In this document: in pieces, positions 33,955 to 45,416 of the stretch
How positions within the stretch are numbered: position 1 is the first letter of the stretch
Layout of the letters: the number at the start of each line of letters is the position of its first letter
NCBI GenBank assembly: GCA_958510875.1
Contig: OY294067.1
Location: 259,533,736 to 259,597,735, forward strand
Direction: 5' to 3'
Length of the DNA stretch: 64,000 bases
Source of the DNA: Endomychus coccineus
Lineage: Eukaryota > Arthropoda > Insecta > Coleoptera > Endomychidae
Position numbers and translations under genes: made by a program
The notes under the pieces: model-generated
Seen by the model: the letters and a program-made list of their open reading frames with translations, nothing else
Told to the model about the DNA's origin: nothing
Database searches by the model: none

Positions 33955-36900
33955 ACTCAACCTCATATACGAATTGAGGCTGTTTAAAATTAACTATAAT
34001 TTTGTATGCGTCATTCCACATTTCTACTAACTACTCTAATATGTTAGGGAAGACACAAACTTTTCAAACCAAAATGGTTCAATCGAATACCAGGTCAAAA
34101 AAGATTGTAAGGAAAAAAGTTGCTGTAAACGTTCCTGAGGATCATAGCCTCATATGCGAATTAAGGCTGTTCAAAATTAACCATACTTTTGTATTCGTCA
34201 TTCCATAATTCTAACAAAGTACTGCAAAATGTTAGGGAAGGCAGAAAATTAAAAAAAAAGATCTAATTGAATATCAAGTCAAAACAAATAGTAAAGAAAA
34301 AAGCTGCAGAAAACGCTCCTAAGGAAACTCATATACGAATTGAGACTGTTCAAAATTGACCATAACTTTGTATGCATCATTCCATAATTCTAACAAACTA
34401 CTCCAACATTTTAGGGAAGACACAAACTTTTCAAATCAACAAGGTTCAATCGAATACCAGGTCAAAACAGATAGTGAAGAAAAAAGCTGCAGTAAAGGTT
34501 CCTGAGGATCACAACCTCATATGCGAATTGAGCCTGTTCAAAATAACCCATAATGTTGTATTCGTCATCCAAAATTTTAACAAAAGTACTCCAAAATGTT
34601 ATGGATGACACAAGGTTCAATCGAATACCAGGTCGAGACAGATAGTAAGGAAAAAGCTGCAGTAAACGTTCCTGAGGATCACAACCTAATATGCGAATTG
34701 AGACTGTTGAAAATTAACCATAATTTTTATGCATCATTCCATAATTCTAACGAAATACTCCAAAATGTCAGGCAGGACACAAACTCCTCAAATTAAAAAG
34801 GTTCAATTGAGTACCAGGTCAAAACAGATAGTGAAAAAAACCTGCAGTAAACGTTCCTGAGGATCAGAACCTAATATGCGAATTGAGACTGTTGAGAATT
34901 AACCATAATTTTTATGCATCATTCCATAATTCTAACGAAATACTCCAAAATGTCAGGCAGGACACAAACTCCTCAAATTAAAAAGGTTCAATTGAGTACC
35001 AGGTCAAAACAGATAGTGAAAAAAACCTGCAGTAAACGTTCCTGAGGATCACAACCTAATATGCGAATTGAGACTGTTGAAAATTAACCATAATTTTTAT
35101 GCATCATTCCATAATTCTAACGAAATACTCCAAAATGTCAGGCAGGACACAAACTCCTCAAATTAAAAAGGTTCAATTGAGTACCAGGTCAAAACAGATA
35201 GTGAAAAAAACCTGCAGTAAACGTTCCTGAGGATCAGAACCTAATATGCGAATTGAGACTGTTGAGAATTAACCATAATGTTTTATGCATCATTCCATAA
35301 TTCTAACGAAATACTCCAAAATGTCAGGCAGGACACAAACTCCTCAAATTAAAAAGGTTCAATTGAGTACCAGGAAAAAACAGATAGTGAAAAAAACCTG
35401 CAGTAAACGTTCCTGAGGATCAGAACCTAATATGCGAATTGAGACTGTTGAGAATTAACCATAATTTTTATGCATCATTCCATAATTCTAACGAAATACT
35501 CCAAAATGTCAGGCAGGACACAAACTCCTCAAATTAAAAAGGTTCAATTGAGTACCAGGTCAAAACAGATAGTGAAAAAAACCTGCAGTAAACGTTCCTG
35601 AGGATCACAACCTAATATGCGAATTGAGACTGTTGAGAATTAACCATAATTTTTTATGCATCATTCCATAATTCTAACGAAATACTCCAAAATGTCAGGG
35701 AGGACACAAACTCCTCAAATTAAAAAGGTTCAATTGAGTACCAGGTCAAAACAGATAGTGAAAAAAACCTGCAGTAAACGTTCCTGAGGATCACAACCTA
35801 ATATGCGAATTGAGACTGTTGAGAATTAACCATAATTTTTTAAGCATCATTCCATAATTCTAACGAAATACTCCAAAATGTCAGGTAGGACACAAACTCC
35901 TCAAATTAAAAAGGTTCAATTGAGTACCAGGTCAAAACAGATAGTGAAAAAAAAAGCCTGCAGTAAACGTTCCTGAGGATCACAACCTCATATACGAATA
36001 CGAATTGAGGCTGTTCAAAATTAGCCATAATTTTGTATTCGTCATTTCATAATTCTAACAAAGTACTCCAAAATGTTGGAGACGAACAAAACTTTTCAAA
36101 CCAAAAAGACTTAATCGAATACCAGGTCAGAACAGATTGTAATGAAAAAAGCTGCAGTAAACGTTACTGAAGAACCTCATATACGCAATGACACTGTTCA
36201 AAATCAACCATAATTTTGTATGCATCATTTCATAATTCTAATGATCATCGAATACCAGGTCAAAACAGATAGGAAAGAAGATAGGTGTAGTCAATGTTCA
36301 TGAGAATTACAACCTCATATACGAATTGGGGCTGTTTAAAATTGACCATAATTTTGTATGGGTCATTCCATAATTCTAAAAAAGTACTTCAAACTTCTAG
36401 GGAAGACACAAACTTTTCAAATCAAAAAGGTTCAATCGAATACCAGGTCAAAACAGATAGTGAAAGAAAAACCTGCAGTAAACGTTCCTGAGGATCACAA
36501 CCTAATATGCGAATTGAGACTGTAGAAAATTAACCATAATTTTTTATGCATCATTCCATAATTCTAACGAAATACTCCAAAATGTCAGGGAGGACACAAA
36601 CTCCTCAAATTAAAAAGGTTCAATTGAGTACCAGGTCAAAACAGATAGTGAAAAAAACCTGCAGTAAACGTTCCTGAGGATCAGAACCTCATATACGAAT
36701 ACGAATTGGGGCTGTTCAAAATTAGCCATAATTTTGTATTCGTCATTTCATAATTCTAACAAAGTACTCCAAAATGTTGGGGACGACAAAAACTTTCCAA
36801 ACCAAAAAGACTTAATCGAATGCCAGGTCAGAACAGATTGTAAAGAAAAAAGCTGAGGTAAACGTTACTGAAGAACCTCATATACGAAATGACACTGTTC

Positions 36901-37205
36901 AAAATCAACCATAATTTTGTATGCATCATTTCATAATTCTAATGATCATCGAATACCAGGTCAAAACAGATAGGAAAGAAGATAGGTGTAGTCAATGTTC
37001 ATGAGAATTACAACCTCATATACGAATTGGAGCTGTTTAAAATTGACCATAATTTTGTATGGGTCATTCCATAATTCTAAAAAAGTACTTCAAACTTCTA
37101 GGGAAGACACAAACTTTTCAAATCAAAAAGGTTCAATCGAATACCAGGTCAAAACAGATAGTGAAGAAAAAAGCTGCAGTAGACGTTTCTGAGGATCACA
37201 ACCTC
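33955..37205. repeat. ~186-bp satellite array with 701-bp higher-order repeat
   Basis: About seventeen to eighteen units. The phrase GTTCCTGAGGATCA recurs at 34131, 34498, 34668, 34853, 35038, 35223, 35409, 35594, 35780, 35969, 36484 and 36670, mostly 185-189 bp apart. The block of about 34680-35960 is nearly homogeneous. Edge units are diverged, and some are shortened. From 35991 a composite block recurs 701 bp later from 36692. Each unit contains CATAATTCTAACGAAATACT, AGGTTCAATTGAGTACCAGG and CTGCAGTAAACG. The many short open frames are by-products. Confidence 0.93.
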
Positions 37206-37229
37206 ATATACAAATATGCTGTTCAAAAT

Positions 37230-38045
37230 TAATTATTAAAATTGAAGAATTTTTGATCAACTTTTTATTTCTGACTTCATTAACTGTGTATATATACTTG
37301 TATTATCCACTATCGAACAATCAGTAATGAGAAAAATATGAGAACTGAGTTAAACCTAGTTTACCTTGCCACAAAGTATGGAGTGGAATTCAATTTCAGA
37401 ATTGCCTCGAGTAATATTCTCCTGTCGTAACCGTTTATTTGAAATTCCTTAATGCCTCAACAAATATCTAGCAAATGTGCCATATATGTAAATCATATAT
37501 TATTATAAGTAATAATATATAAGAAATGGCCATATATTTCTCGAGTTCCATTTGCAGAGTAAATCATTTTATAATACGAGCAACTCTGGCGGTCGGCGAT
37601 AAAGCGAGCTGCTTCAAAGTATGAGCGTGCACAATTTACTGGATACGTTACCGAGTTATGGGTAGATATGCATTTTGAGTTTTATAAGCCCTTTAAGGTA
37701 TGCCGATATAAGTTGAAACGATGATATATTCGACGTTTCTGTCGCTGAACCCGCTTCCGGAATAGATATATGGTCTGGCATGCTATCAGGCTCTATTGCC
37801 AAAACATCTTTCAGCTTAAAGATAAAATTGGAATAATATATCTCGACGAATTTCTTGGGGCTGCGCTAATCATGCAGTAGTGATGTAATTTCTTTCATAC
37901 GTTTCGCATATTTTTATACAATAAATCACGATTCGTCAGAACTGAACTGCAAATGTTATCAATTGACGTATATTTTCGAAGCTAGTGGAATCAATTTACT
38001 CAACAATCCAGATACAAATGAAAGTATGAATACATTCATTTGTTC
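37230..38045. other. unassigned stretch
   Basis: No gene or repeat recognised. Confidence 0.35.
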
Positions 38046-38049
38046 CTAT

Positions 38050-38372
38050 TTGGTTCTTGCCAGATAACCATTGTAAAGGCTTCTCTAGTCTAGATCGATC
38101 AATAACATTCCATCCAATAGTTCTAGACAGCTATTTCGCTATTCTAATAAAGCTCATCAGTAGAACGAGAAAATTTGACCGATCATTCTGTTGGAGGTAC
38201 ACATACCGACAAACAGCCTGGTGAAAATCCCATCAATGAATAAATGTCAAACAATGTACCATATTACTTGATACATTCCTCGAACTTTCAACGTCACGGG
38301 GAATGTTAAACTACTAGTGCGCCAGATGGCGACACAAAACCAAACCACTCTAACAATAGGGATCGAATCCAG
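38050..38372. repeat. truncated MITE-like repeat, copy 1
   Basis: Related to 52515-52930. TTCTTGCCAGATAACCATTG ... CTAGATCGATCAATAACA (38053-38107) matches the complement of 52861-52925. AAACAATGTACCATATTACT ... GCCAGATGGCGACACAAAAC (38249-38340) matches 52715-52805 in direct orientation. The LINE that follows cuts off its right end. Confidence 0.55.
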
Positions 38373-38439
38373 GAGCCACGTGTAGCCTAGATAGACTCAA
38401 TGCTGAGGAACAGGATGATACATACAATGATAATGGAGG

Positions 38440-39660
38440 AGACCATAGTGGCCCAGGTGAACAGAGGATGCCCGGAGAAGTACTCTCCGCTTCTGCGGTT
38501 CCTCCAGTAAAAGATACAGAACCCTAGGTTATGCCGACGACATAGTTTCCACAAGGAAAATACAACACCACGGTCAAAGATCGAATGCAAGAGGCTCTGA
38601 ACCTAGTGATTACCAAGACGGACTCGGAGGGATTGAACATGTGTCCCCACAAATTCTCCAAAACAGCATTCACTAGAAAACGCAAATTAGAGGGCCTGAG
38701 ACCTCCTAAGCTTCGAGGAGAAACCCTAGAAATGAAGGAGGAGGTCAAATATCTCGAGGTGATACTAGACTCGAAACTGACTTAGAACTAACATCTGAAA
38801 AAGGTAGCCAAAAAAGCGGAGACCTCACTTTTTCTAGCCAGACGTTCCTTTGAGAAAAAATGGCTGCTAGGACCAGACATGCTGTCTGTATTGGTTGTAC
38901 AACTTGTTGGTGAAGCCTGCAATAACACATGGCTCTTTGATATGGTGGCCTAAGACACAACAAAGAGGGTTCATGACAAGACTTATCAATGTTCAAAGAC
39001 TTGCATGTCTTGGGATCACAGGGGCTATGATATCTACGCTCACTGCAGCAATGGAGACACTACTGAGATTGCCTTCCATATACTTGGTGGTTCAGGGAGA
39101 GGCAATACTTGGTGCCTTCAGAATACAAAACATACTGAATAATGTTCACATTGGACCAGGACACATGAGCATCGTAAGAAGCGTGAACAAAAATGTGTAG
39201 GCATGAGAACAGATCACATTCCAAAACGATACTCTTTCGACAACACATTCAAGGTATCAATATCAAATAGAACGGAATGGGAAAACTTAAGCCTGAGCAC
39301 CATTTTACAGGGGAGATCTAGTACATAGACGGGTCTAAGACTGAAAAATGTGGAGATGTAGGAGCATACTCAATGAACATAGGCGGGCTTCAGCTCTTCA
39401 TTGGGCGAACACACTTGCGCGGAAGAAAACAATCGCAGAGCCGTAGAAGATGAACAGATCCATATATTAACAATGAGAAGTCTGTAAGTGACATTTCGAC
39501 GAATATAGGCATGGAAAGAGGAACTGGACTAACAGAACCACGTTAAGCTGATCTGAGTGCCGGGACATTAGGAAACTGAGGGAAATGAAAAAGCAGACGA
39601 GCTTGCTAGGAGAGGTTTCTATGCTAACTCCTCTTCAATGCAATGTGCCCGCAGGCGATA
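38440..39660 (+). pseudogene. LINE reverse transcriptase with RNase H domain (R1/LOA/I-like), decayed
   Basis: VNRGCPEKYSPLLRFL (RT block before the active site) is followed by LGYADDIV near 38526, the YADD catalytic box. Then come EALNLVITKTDSEGLNMCPH, FTRKRKLEGLRPPKLRG, EVKYLEVILDSKLT and, after frame changes, SLIWWPKTQQRGFMTRL, VQRLACLGITGAM, TAAMETLLRLPSIY, GEAILGAFRI. An RNase H-like part follows: a TGSKTE-type DGSK block near 39330 and VPGHxETEGNEKADELARRG near 39555-39618. There are at least four frameshifts or stops, and the 5' end with endonuclease is missing. Upstream it abuts the repeat ending at 38372. Confidence 0.88.
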
Positions 39661-39734
39661 TGGATTAATATACGAATACACTCACTACAGCAATGGCATC
39701 ATGTGATCTTATGCGAATATTTCGGATTCTGTTA

Positions 39735-40125
39735 GTGGGACAATGATGGACGAAAAAGGTGAACCATTTTCGTGGAGAAGGTAGAATTTGGCAGTAGCTA
39801 TTGAACGCCATACTTCCCTTACACGTGGAGAGACGATTTTGGGCGCAATACGTTTGCTAGTAGGTCACCTCTATTCCACTTTCGGGGCAATTCGAAAGCA
39901 ACTAGTTAAATAGCCGATGTTTTTGTACCTCTTTTTTCTGGGATATGATCGGTACCAGACTGAGTAACTTACCCCATCCCTCAGATAATCTCAACTTGAC
40001 TTCACATACAAGAAGCTTGGAATGATATACCTCAAGCTGCATTGATCAGTTGATTCAGAATGTCCCACACCAAGTAAATCAGTTCATAATCAATAATGAT
40101 GGTGCAACTCATTTTCGAATATTGT
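39735..40125 (+). pseudogene. Tc1-like transposase fragment (C-terminal half)
   Basis: Frame pieces read HTSLTRGETILGAIRLLVGH (near 39810), matching the GGVMVWGAIS region between the first two catalytic Asp of Tc1 transposases. After a gap comes WDMIGTRLSNLPHPSDNLNL (near 39941). The next pieces are EWNDIPQAAL, LIQNVPHQVNQFI and NNDGATHF at the usual C-terminus. The part carrying HxDNARPH and SPDLSPIE is missing, and the frames are broken. It begins within about 100 bp of the LINE remnant, so one probably inserted into the other. Confidence 0.75.
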
Positions 40126-40129
40126 CTTA

Positions 40130-40840
40130 ACTGTTGTTCATTTTTTATTGGAATTTATTTGTCATTTCGAAGTTTCAAATAAATTGCTTAACTTATTCAA
40201 ATGTTTATTCAAATCATTATATACTCATGCTTCAGTATGTACATTTAAAGATATAGATCGTGTACACGCTTCATAGAAGATAAGCAAGAATTACAGGCAA
40301 CATTTCAAAATTATCATTTTTCTGAAGAAATCACTTCTCTGCAATTTATCGCAGAGTTGGAACCAACAAGAGCATTATTGTGATCATCGGTATGTATTAG
40401 TCCAAGGTTGCTCGTTTTTGTTACATGAAATTGTGTATGTGCTACTGAAACTGAGTGCTGTATGTATACAATATGCATACATTAACGAGTGCATCTGCAT
40501 CCGCCTTCCGTCATGATGGACCCCGCAGGTGACGCACATCCTTCCGCAAAGCATCTATTATCCCACCGACTCTCACTTTCATAACATCCACTAACACTGT
40601 CGTAGTTTGGAAGGATTCAAATTTTGATGATTGGGCAAAATATAACTGCTCATCAGAGGAAATTGAGTGAATGTCAAGTTTCTATCTTAGTATTAACATT
40701 GGAATACAATTGTGATATTTTGACAGAACGTTCTCCCTACAAATTGAATATATTATATTCCATTTCTTTCGGCGTTATTTTTTTTTGCACCATTCCATAT
40801 TAACAGTCCAGATTTCATAGGGTGAATATCACTCTTGATC
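40130..40840. other. unassigned stretch
   Basis: No recognised gene. A GC-richer patch near 40495-40580 has no clear coding sense. Confidence 0.35.
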
Positions 40841-40920
40841 ATATACAGGGTGATTAATTTTTTAATGAATAAACTTCTAGGAATAATGGAGCTAAGACTT
40901 CGATTATTACTAAATTCATA

Positions 40921-41012
40921 AATAAATGTAACTATAGTTTCACGAACACCGAAGCTAATTAATTACGTACTTTGTAATGCTACGGTGTTAGTGGAACTAT
41001 AATTACATTTAT
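40921..41012. repeat. 34-bp-arm hairpin inside the DUF4817-type element
   Basis: AATAAATGTAACTATAGTTT and onward (40921-40954) pairs with 40979-41012, with five mismatches across 34 positions and a 24-base loop. It sits about 75 bp inside the left TIR. Confidence 0.75.
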
Positions 41013-41721
41013 TCATTATATTCATAGTGAAAATCAAACTTTTAATAGTTTTTTTTATTTGAGTTTCGAATGGAGTTTCATCATGTTGTATAGACTTTTT
41101 CATTTTGGGGCCATTTGTGGAGGATACTGGGTGTTAGTTTTTTAAAGAGTAAGCGTTTCTTTCCAATTTCTTCTGAACATTTTTTGACAAAATTTGGTAC
41201 GCAATATAAGCACATGAGGCCTCTTAAAATATATCCGTATGAACTCTCTCTGCAAACCAGTGGTGGGTATATGGGTAGTTGAGATTAACTAGGTCAAAAA
41301 AGTCATAGCACCCTGTATAATGCAAGATTTCCGGGAATTCTTAAATGTATTCTTTATTTGCACATAGAAAGGGCCTCTTAATTCTTTTTTTGTATCTGTA
41401 ACCCATACGTAGTGAACTTATCTTTTTCACAAAGTTTCTCTATTGTTGTATCGAAAAAATGTATTTTATTCTTTTTTAGACAACATTCTAATCTGAGATG
41501 GTAGATCAGTTTTCTCTTGAAAGTCGCGTTTTTCTTCTCTGAAGCATCACAAATTTCTAATCTGCTTCCGGAAATTTCACACGTCAAAATGATCATTGGA
41601 GGAAATTAGAAGAGGGCCATGGTACATTTATTTTGAGTGGAAACTGGTTGTCAAACTGTTTATTTCCACAATTGAAAATTATTGTCTGTTGTGTTGAGAC
41701 GCCTGAAAATTTCACTAATAG

Positions 41722-42572
41722 TTGATGTATGTACCTACTCTTCATTCATGGTTTTGTAATGGAAATTCAAATGTCGCACTCACAGAGTATCGAAGACGAT
41801 TTCCTAATAGACATATTTCAACGCTTCAAGTGATTGTTCAAACCCACAGAAGATTCGTTGAATACGGTTCAGGGAAACCGAATGACACTGATGAAAATTA
41901 CCAAGTTCCCAAAAATATTTTGCATTTGTTCGAAGAAAATGAAGGTGAGCTAACTACCGAAAGGCATCCCTACATTTACAACTTCCGAATGCCACTCGAA
42001 CTTGAAACCAGAACCAGAAAATCCACAAAAACGGTTGTATTTTTGCCAATGGAATTTCCAGATTTACCTACTTGGTCTTGTTTATCCGCACAAGCGTTCA
42101 GTTCACTTTCAGACTGACTTCAATTTTAGTGTGTGAATTGGAATTGTAAACAATGTCTGGGGACCTCACTTTTTACTCCAACTTCTAAATGCACAGGAAT
42201 TTTTACATTTCTTACAAAGTGAATCGACCGAATTTTTGGAGTTTGGATGGAGCTACCATCCATTACTGAAGGGAAGTGAGAGAATTGCTGGATAATAGTT
42301 ATCCACAAAAATGCATGGGACGATTGCCACCTAGACAAGTAATTCCTCCATAACCAAGTCATGGTCCGGCACCCTAGCTCCTAACCTAAATGCATCGGAT
42401 TATTTTGTAAGAGAAAGCTCATGCGTCATCTGTCAACACAGCAGATGAGCTTTGATTAAAAATTTTGGAGACTGTAATCTTCTTGAAATGACTTCACATC
42501 ATCTTCAAATCAGCAATAAATACTTCACTAAAGCGTTGTCGGGCAAAGATGGCAATTTGAGCATATTCTGTG
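41722..42572 (+). pseudogene. DUF4817-type Tc1/mariner transposase, decayed
   Basis: The first frame (41722-42117) begins with the DUF4817 helix-turn-helix region: HSWFCNGNSNVALTEYRRRF then PNRHIS and TLQVIVQTHRRFVEYG. Further pieces in shifted frames are TEFLEFGW and MELPSITEG/REVRELLDNSYPQKCMGR (near 42225-42320, the block that carries the second catalytic Asp as DGA). Then comes a LNASDYFV block near 42390, followed by VNTADEL, LKILETV and RCRA at the C-terminus near 42436-42560. The first catalytic Asp segment is not seen. Stops and several frameshifts show the copy is dead. The minus-strand frame at 42126-42362 is a shadow. Confidence 0.8.
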
Positions 42573-42734
42573 ACTGAGGTTGTGTTTGTGTTATTAATAA
42601 TAAGATAATAATTTTGTATAAATTGATTCACTGTTTCCACTTCGATTAATCCATCTCAGCAGAAAAATTCTTGCTTCTTATAATTAAATAAATTTGTGTT
42701 ATAGTTCGTATATGAAAAAGATACTTTTTGATAA

Positions 42735-43740
42735 AAAACCGAGAAAAACCGCTTCACCTCCCGTTTTCGAGGATGTTGAACACGATGCCGGTACTTTGAA
42801 ATTTCTCCGAGTCAACCCCACCCCTTAAATGGCCAAAAACAACCCCCGAAAGGGGTGAAACTCGGATATACCGACATATTCCGAGAAAAACTGCGTCACC
42901 TCCCGTTTTCGAGTGTGCTGAACACGATGGTAATTCTGGATCTTCTCCCCGAAGCAAACTAACCGCTGAAACGGACAACAACAACCCCTCCTTCGATACC
43001 CTGAAATTATGAAGTGGATAAGAAAAATCCGATGAGAGAAAATGTATAACAAATCATTGAATACACACCGGATGATGTTTCCACATTTGTTGACTGACTT
43101 TTCACGCTGAAAAATAGGCGTATACATCGTGTCTGGCTAAGTTATTTGGTGGTTTTTAGGTGAGAAAATCTCCTGTATGGAATCAGTAGTACAATTTTAC
43201 ATATTTTATTTTATTAAATCATAAACATTTTTATTTCACGCGTACAACTACTTATTAACTATATATACAAATATAAAACTGTTTCATTGACGCTTATAAC
43301 TACATATCCACTATATATCCATATAAAACATTTTTTTCACCCCTTTCGGGGGTTGTTTTCTGCCATTCAAGGGGTGGGGTTAACTCGGAGAAATTCCAAA
43401 GTACCGGCATCGTGTTCAGCATCCTCGAAAACGGGAGGTGACGCGGTTCTTCTCGAAATATGTCGGTATATCCGAGTTTCACCCCTTTCGGGGGTTGTTT
43501 TTGGCCATTTAACGGGTGGGGTTGACTCGGAGAAATTCCAAAGTACCGGCATCGTGTTCAGCATCCTCGAAAACGGAAAGTGCGCGGTTTTTCTCGGAAT
43601 ATGTCGGTATATTCGCGTTTCACCCTTTTTGGGGGTTGTTTTTGGCCGTTTGGGGGTGACGGTCAACTCAGAAAGAGTTTAAACCACCGTCGTGGTGTTC
43701 GGCATCCTCAAAAACGGGGGGGGGGGACAGAGTCTCGTTA
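42735..43740. repeat. GC-rich ~142-bp minisatellite in inverted halves
   Basis: Right half (about 43330-43740): three units with CGGCATCGTGTTCAGCATCC at 43404 and 43547 and a diverged form near 43690. They share TTTCACCCCTTTCGGGGGTT. Left half (about 42735-43005): two units in the opposite orientation (AACCCCCGAAAGGGGTGAAA, CTCCCGTTTTCGAGG). The middle (43010-43325) is AT-rich and unrelated. An array this GC-rich stands out sharply from its surroundings. Open frames here are by-products. Confidence 0.88.
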
Positions 43741-44069
43741 GGCTCTGAAATATTTGCTTTTTTCGGCCTTTTTTCTGACTCGCAGAAGCCACTATCTCAT
43801 TATAAGTGCTATAACTTTTTTTGACAAGTTAATTCCTACAACTACCCAGATCTCCAACACTGATTGGCAGAGAGGCTTAATACTTATACGTTTGATGACG
43901 CCGTGTGCTCATAGTGTGTACCAAATTTGGTCAAAAAACGTTGGATAATTTAGAACAAATTGAAAAATAAGTTTATTTTCCAAAAACATTTAAAACTCAG
44001 CTGGCATTATTTTCCGAAGCTCTATCATTACTAGAAGTTTGTTCATTTAAAATTGAATCACCCTGTATG

Positions 44070-45085
44070 CTCAAGGATATCACCAATAAAGTAAAGAGGT
44101 AAAGAGTACATATTATATGATAGAAAAGTGACTTACGTTTTATTATGAAGAACATTCTGATGGGTCACCCAAGAACACTGTGAATATTTTATACCGCAGA
44201 AGTTTTTCCTATCATTTTCCCTCATTAAAAAATCAGGAAGCCGATATTACATAGAATATTCAACATGAATTGGTAAGATTAATTTTTAAACTGGGATCAA
44301 TTCATTCGTAAAGACTGTAAATGAATTATCTTTAGTAACTTACTGAAGTTAGCAGAGATCTTGAAATTAATTCTCCCAACCATTGTAATTATAATCCAAC
44401 GGTAAGCGTAGATCTTTTATTCAATTAAAAATTAATTCTATGAGCTTCCACCAGACATTTTTCATCACATTTTTGTAGCAATTATGACATGAAAAACGAT
44501 ATCATTAATACCTCTTCGGCTCCTTTAGGAAGAGTATATTTGAACATCAACATTTCCGATAAGTTTTCGCTAGAAAAGCGAATGATTAATAGCCGGCCAC
44601 ACAAAGCATATATCTGCGGAGAAGTTGATCTGCGGATTTGGCTCGTCACGTACCAATTGATAGTCGACACACTCCCACTGTCGTAAGAATTTCAGTAAAT
44701 TTGAAAGCTCTTATATTAATTTTCATCGCATTAGGAGATAAGGGTTAGAATATGAACCTTCTATTCCCTTCTTAAGTTCCATATAATGTCTCTGTTATAA
44801 CAAAGAAAGTTCTGATGCAAGGCGATGGAACATCTGAGAATGTGAGGAAATAGGTTTTATTCATTATTTTTCAAGAATTGAAGTTAAATATAATTTATGA
44901 AGTAAAACTCAATATTTATGTCAAAAGAGGACCACATTCTTTAGTTCTAAAATTCAAGTTCTTAAATAAATATCTACTTTTAGAGTAACGTACGAATCAA
45001 TGTACATATATTTTACAGTATTATATTATTTTTTTAATAATAATCTGCATTTATGGCACTAGATGTTGCCATAATATTTATATTG
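44070..45085. other. unassigned stretch
   Basis: Two overlapping opposite-strand frames at 44482-44686 are open over the same bases and show no family. Nothing else is seen. Confidence 0.35.
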
Positions 45086-45090
45086 ACTGC

Positions 45091-45270
45091 TTGAGATTAA
45101 ATTCAAGTCGCTGTTCTGCTAATTATTATAATAAAATATTTATAAACAAGCTACCCAAGAAGCTAAAAGAGTGCTCACTCAATGTTTCTAATTCCACATT
45201 AGAAAAATTCTTTCTTTTCAGTCATGCATTCTACTCGATAAAAGAATTTTTGTTGCCCCATTGGCCAATT
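45091..45270 (+). pseudogene. LINE reverse-transcriptase C-terminal tail fragment
   Basis: NKLPKKLKECSLNVSN, then LEKFFLFSHAFYSIKEFLL, resembles the extreme C-terminus of Jockey/CR1-type ORF2 (xNKLPxxIK...FKxxLxxxLxxxxFYSxxEFL). Nothing of the RT core is found upstream, so this is a very short 3' relic. The hAT element starts about 150 bp downstream. Confidence 0.5.
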
Positions 45271-45416
45271 GATTGTTTTAAATTGTTTTTTTTATATATA
45301 GGTATATATATATTATATTAATTCTGTATGGAATGTCATACATGACCACTCAAATTTTGTATGTCCATTCTGTGTTCTATATACCTAAATTATTAACTAC
45401 ATTTACTTACAAACAT

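Larger units (their letters stand above)
40846..44065 (+). mobile_element. 3.2-kb Tc1/mariner-type element (DUF4817 group) with TIRs and TA flanks
   Basis: The left end CAGGGTGATTAATTTTTTAA and the right end (complement CAGGGTGATTCAATTTTAAA) are TIRs that continue through AACTTCTAG on both sides, about 36-38 bp. TA borders both ends (40844-40845 and 44066-44067). Inside are a plus-strand transposase remnant and a nested GC-rich inverted minisatellite. Confidence 0.8.

Noticed and set aside
34002..37192. Recurrent small open frames in the 186-bp satellite
   Set aside because: By-products of the repeat unit, with frame breaks between units.
33955..37205. CRISPR-like regular repeats
   Set aside because: Units are contiguous ~186-bp tandem repeats without unique spacers, in a eukaryotic genome.
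42126..42362. 78-codon minus-strand frame
   Set aside because: Antisense shadow of the DUF4817-type transposase, whose plus-strand blocks are recognisable here.
42754..43682. Open frames up to 131 codons on both strands of the GC-rich array
   Set aside because: GC-rich tandem units are low in stop codons; translations are repetitive and lack domains.
44482..44686. Overlapping opposite-strand frames of 62 and 65 codons
   Set aside because: Both strands are open over the same bases, neither resembles a protein family, and context gives no support.
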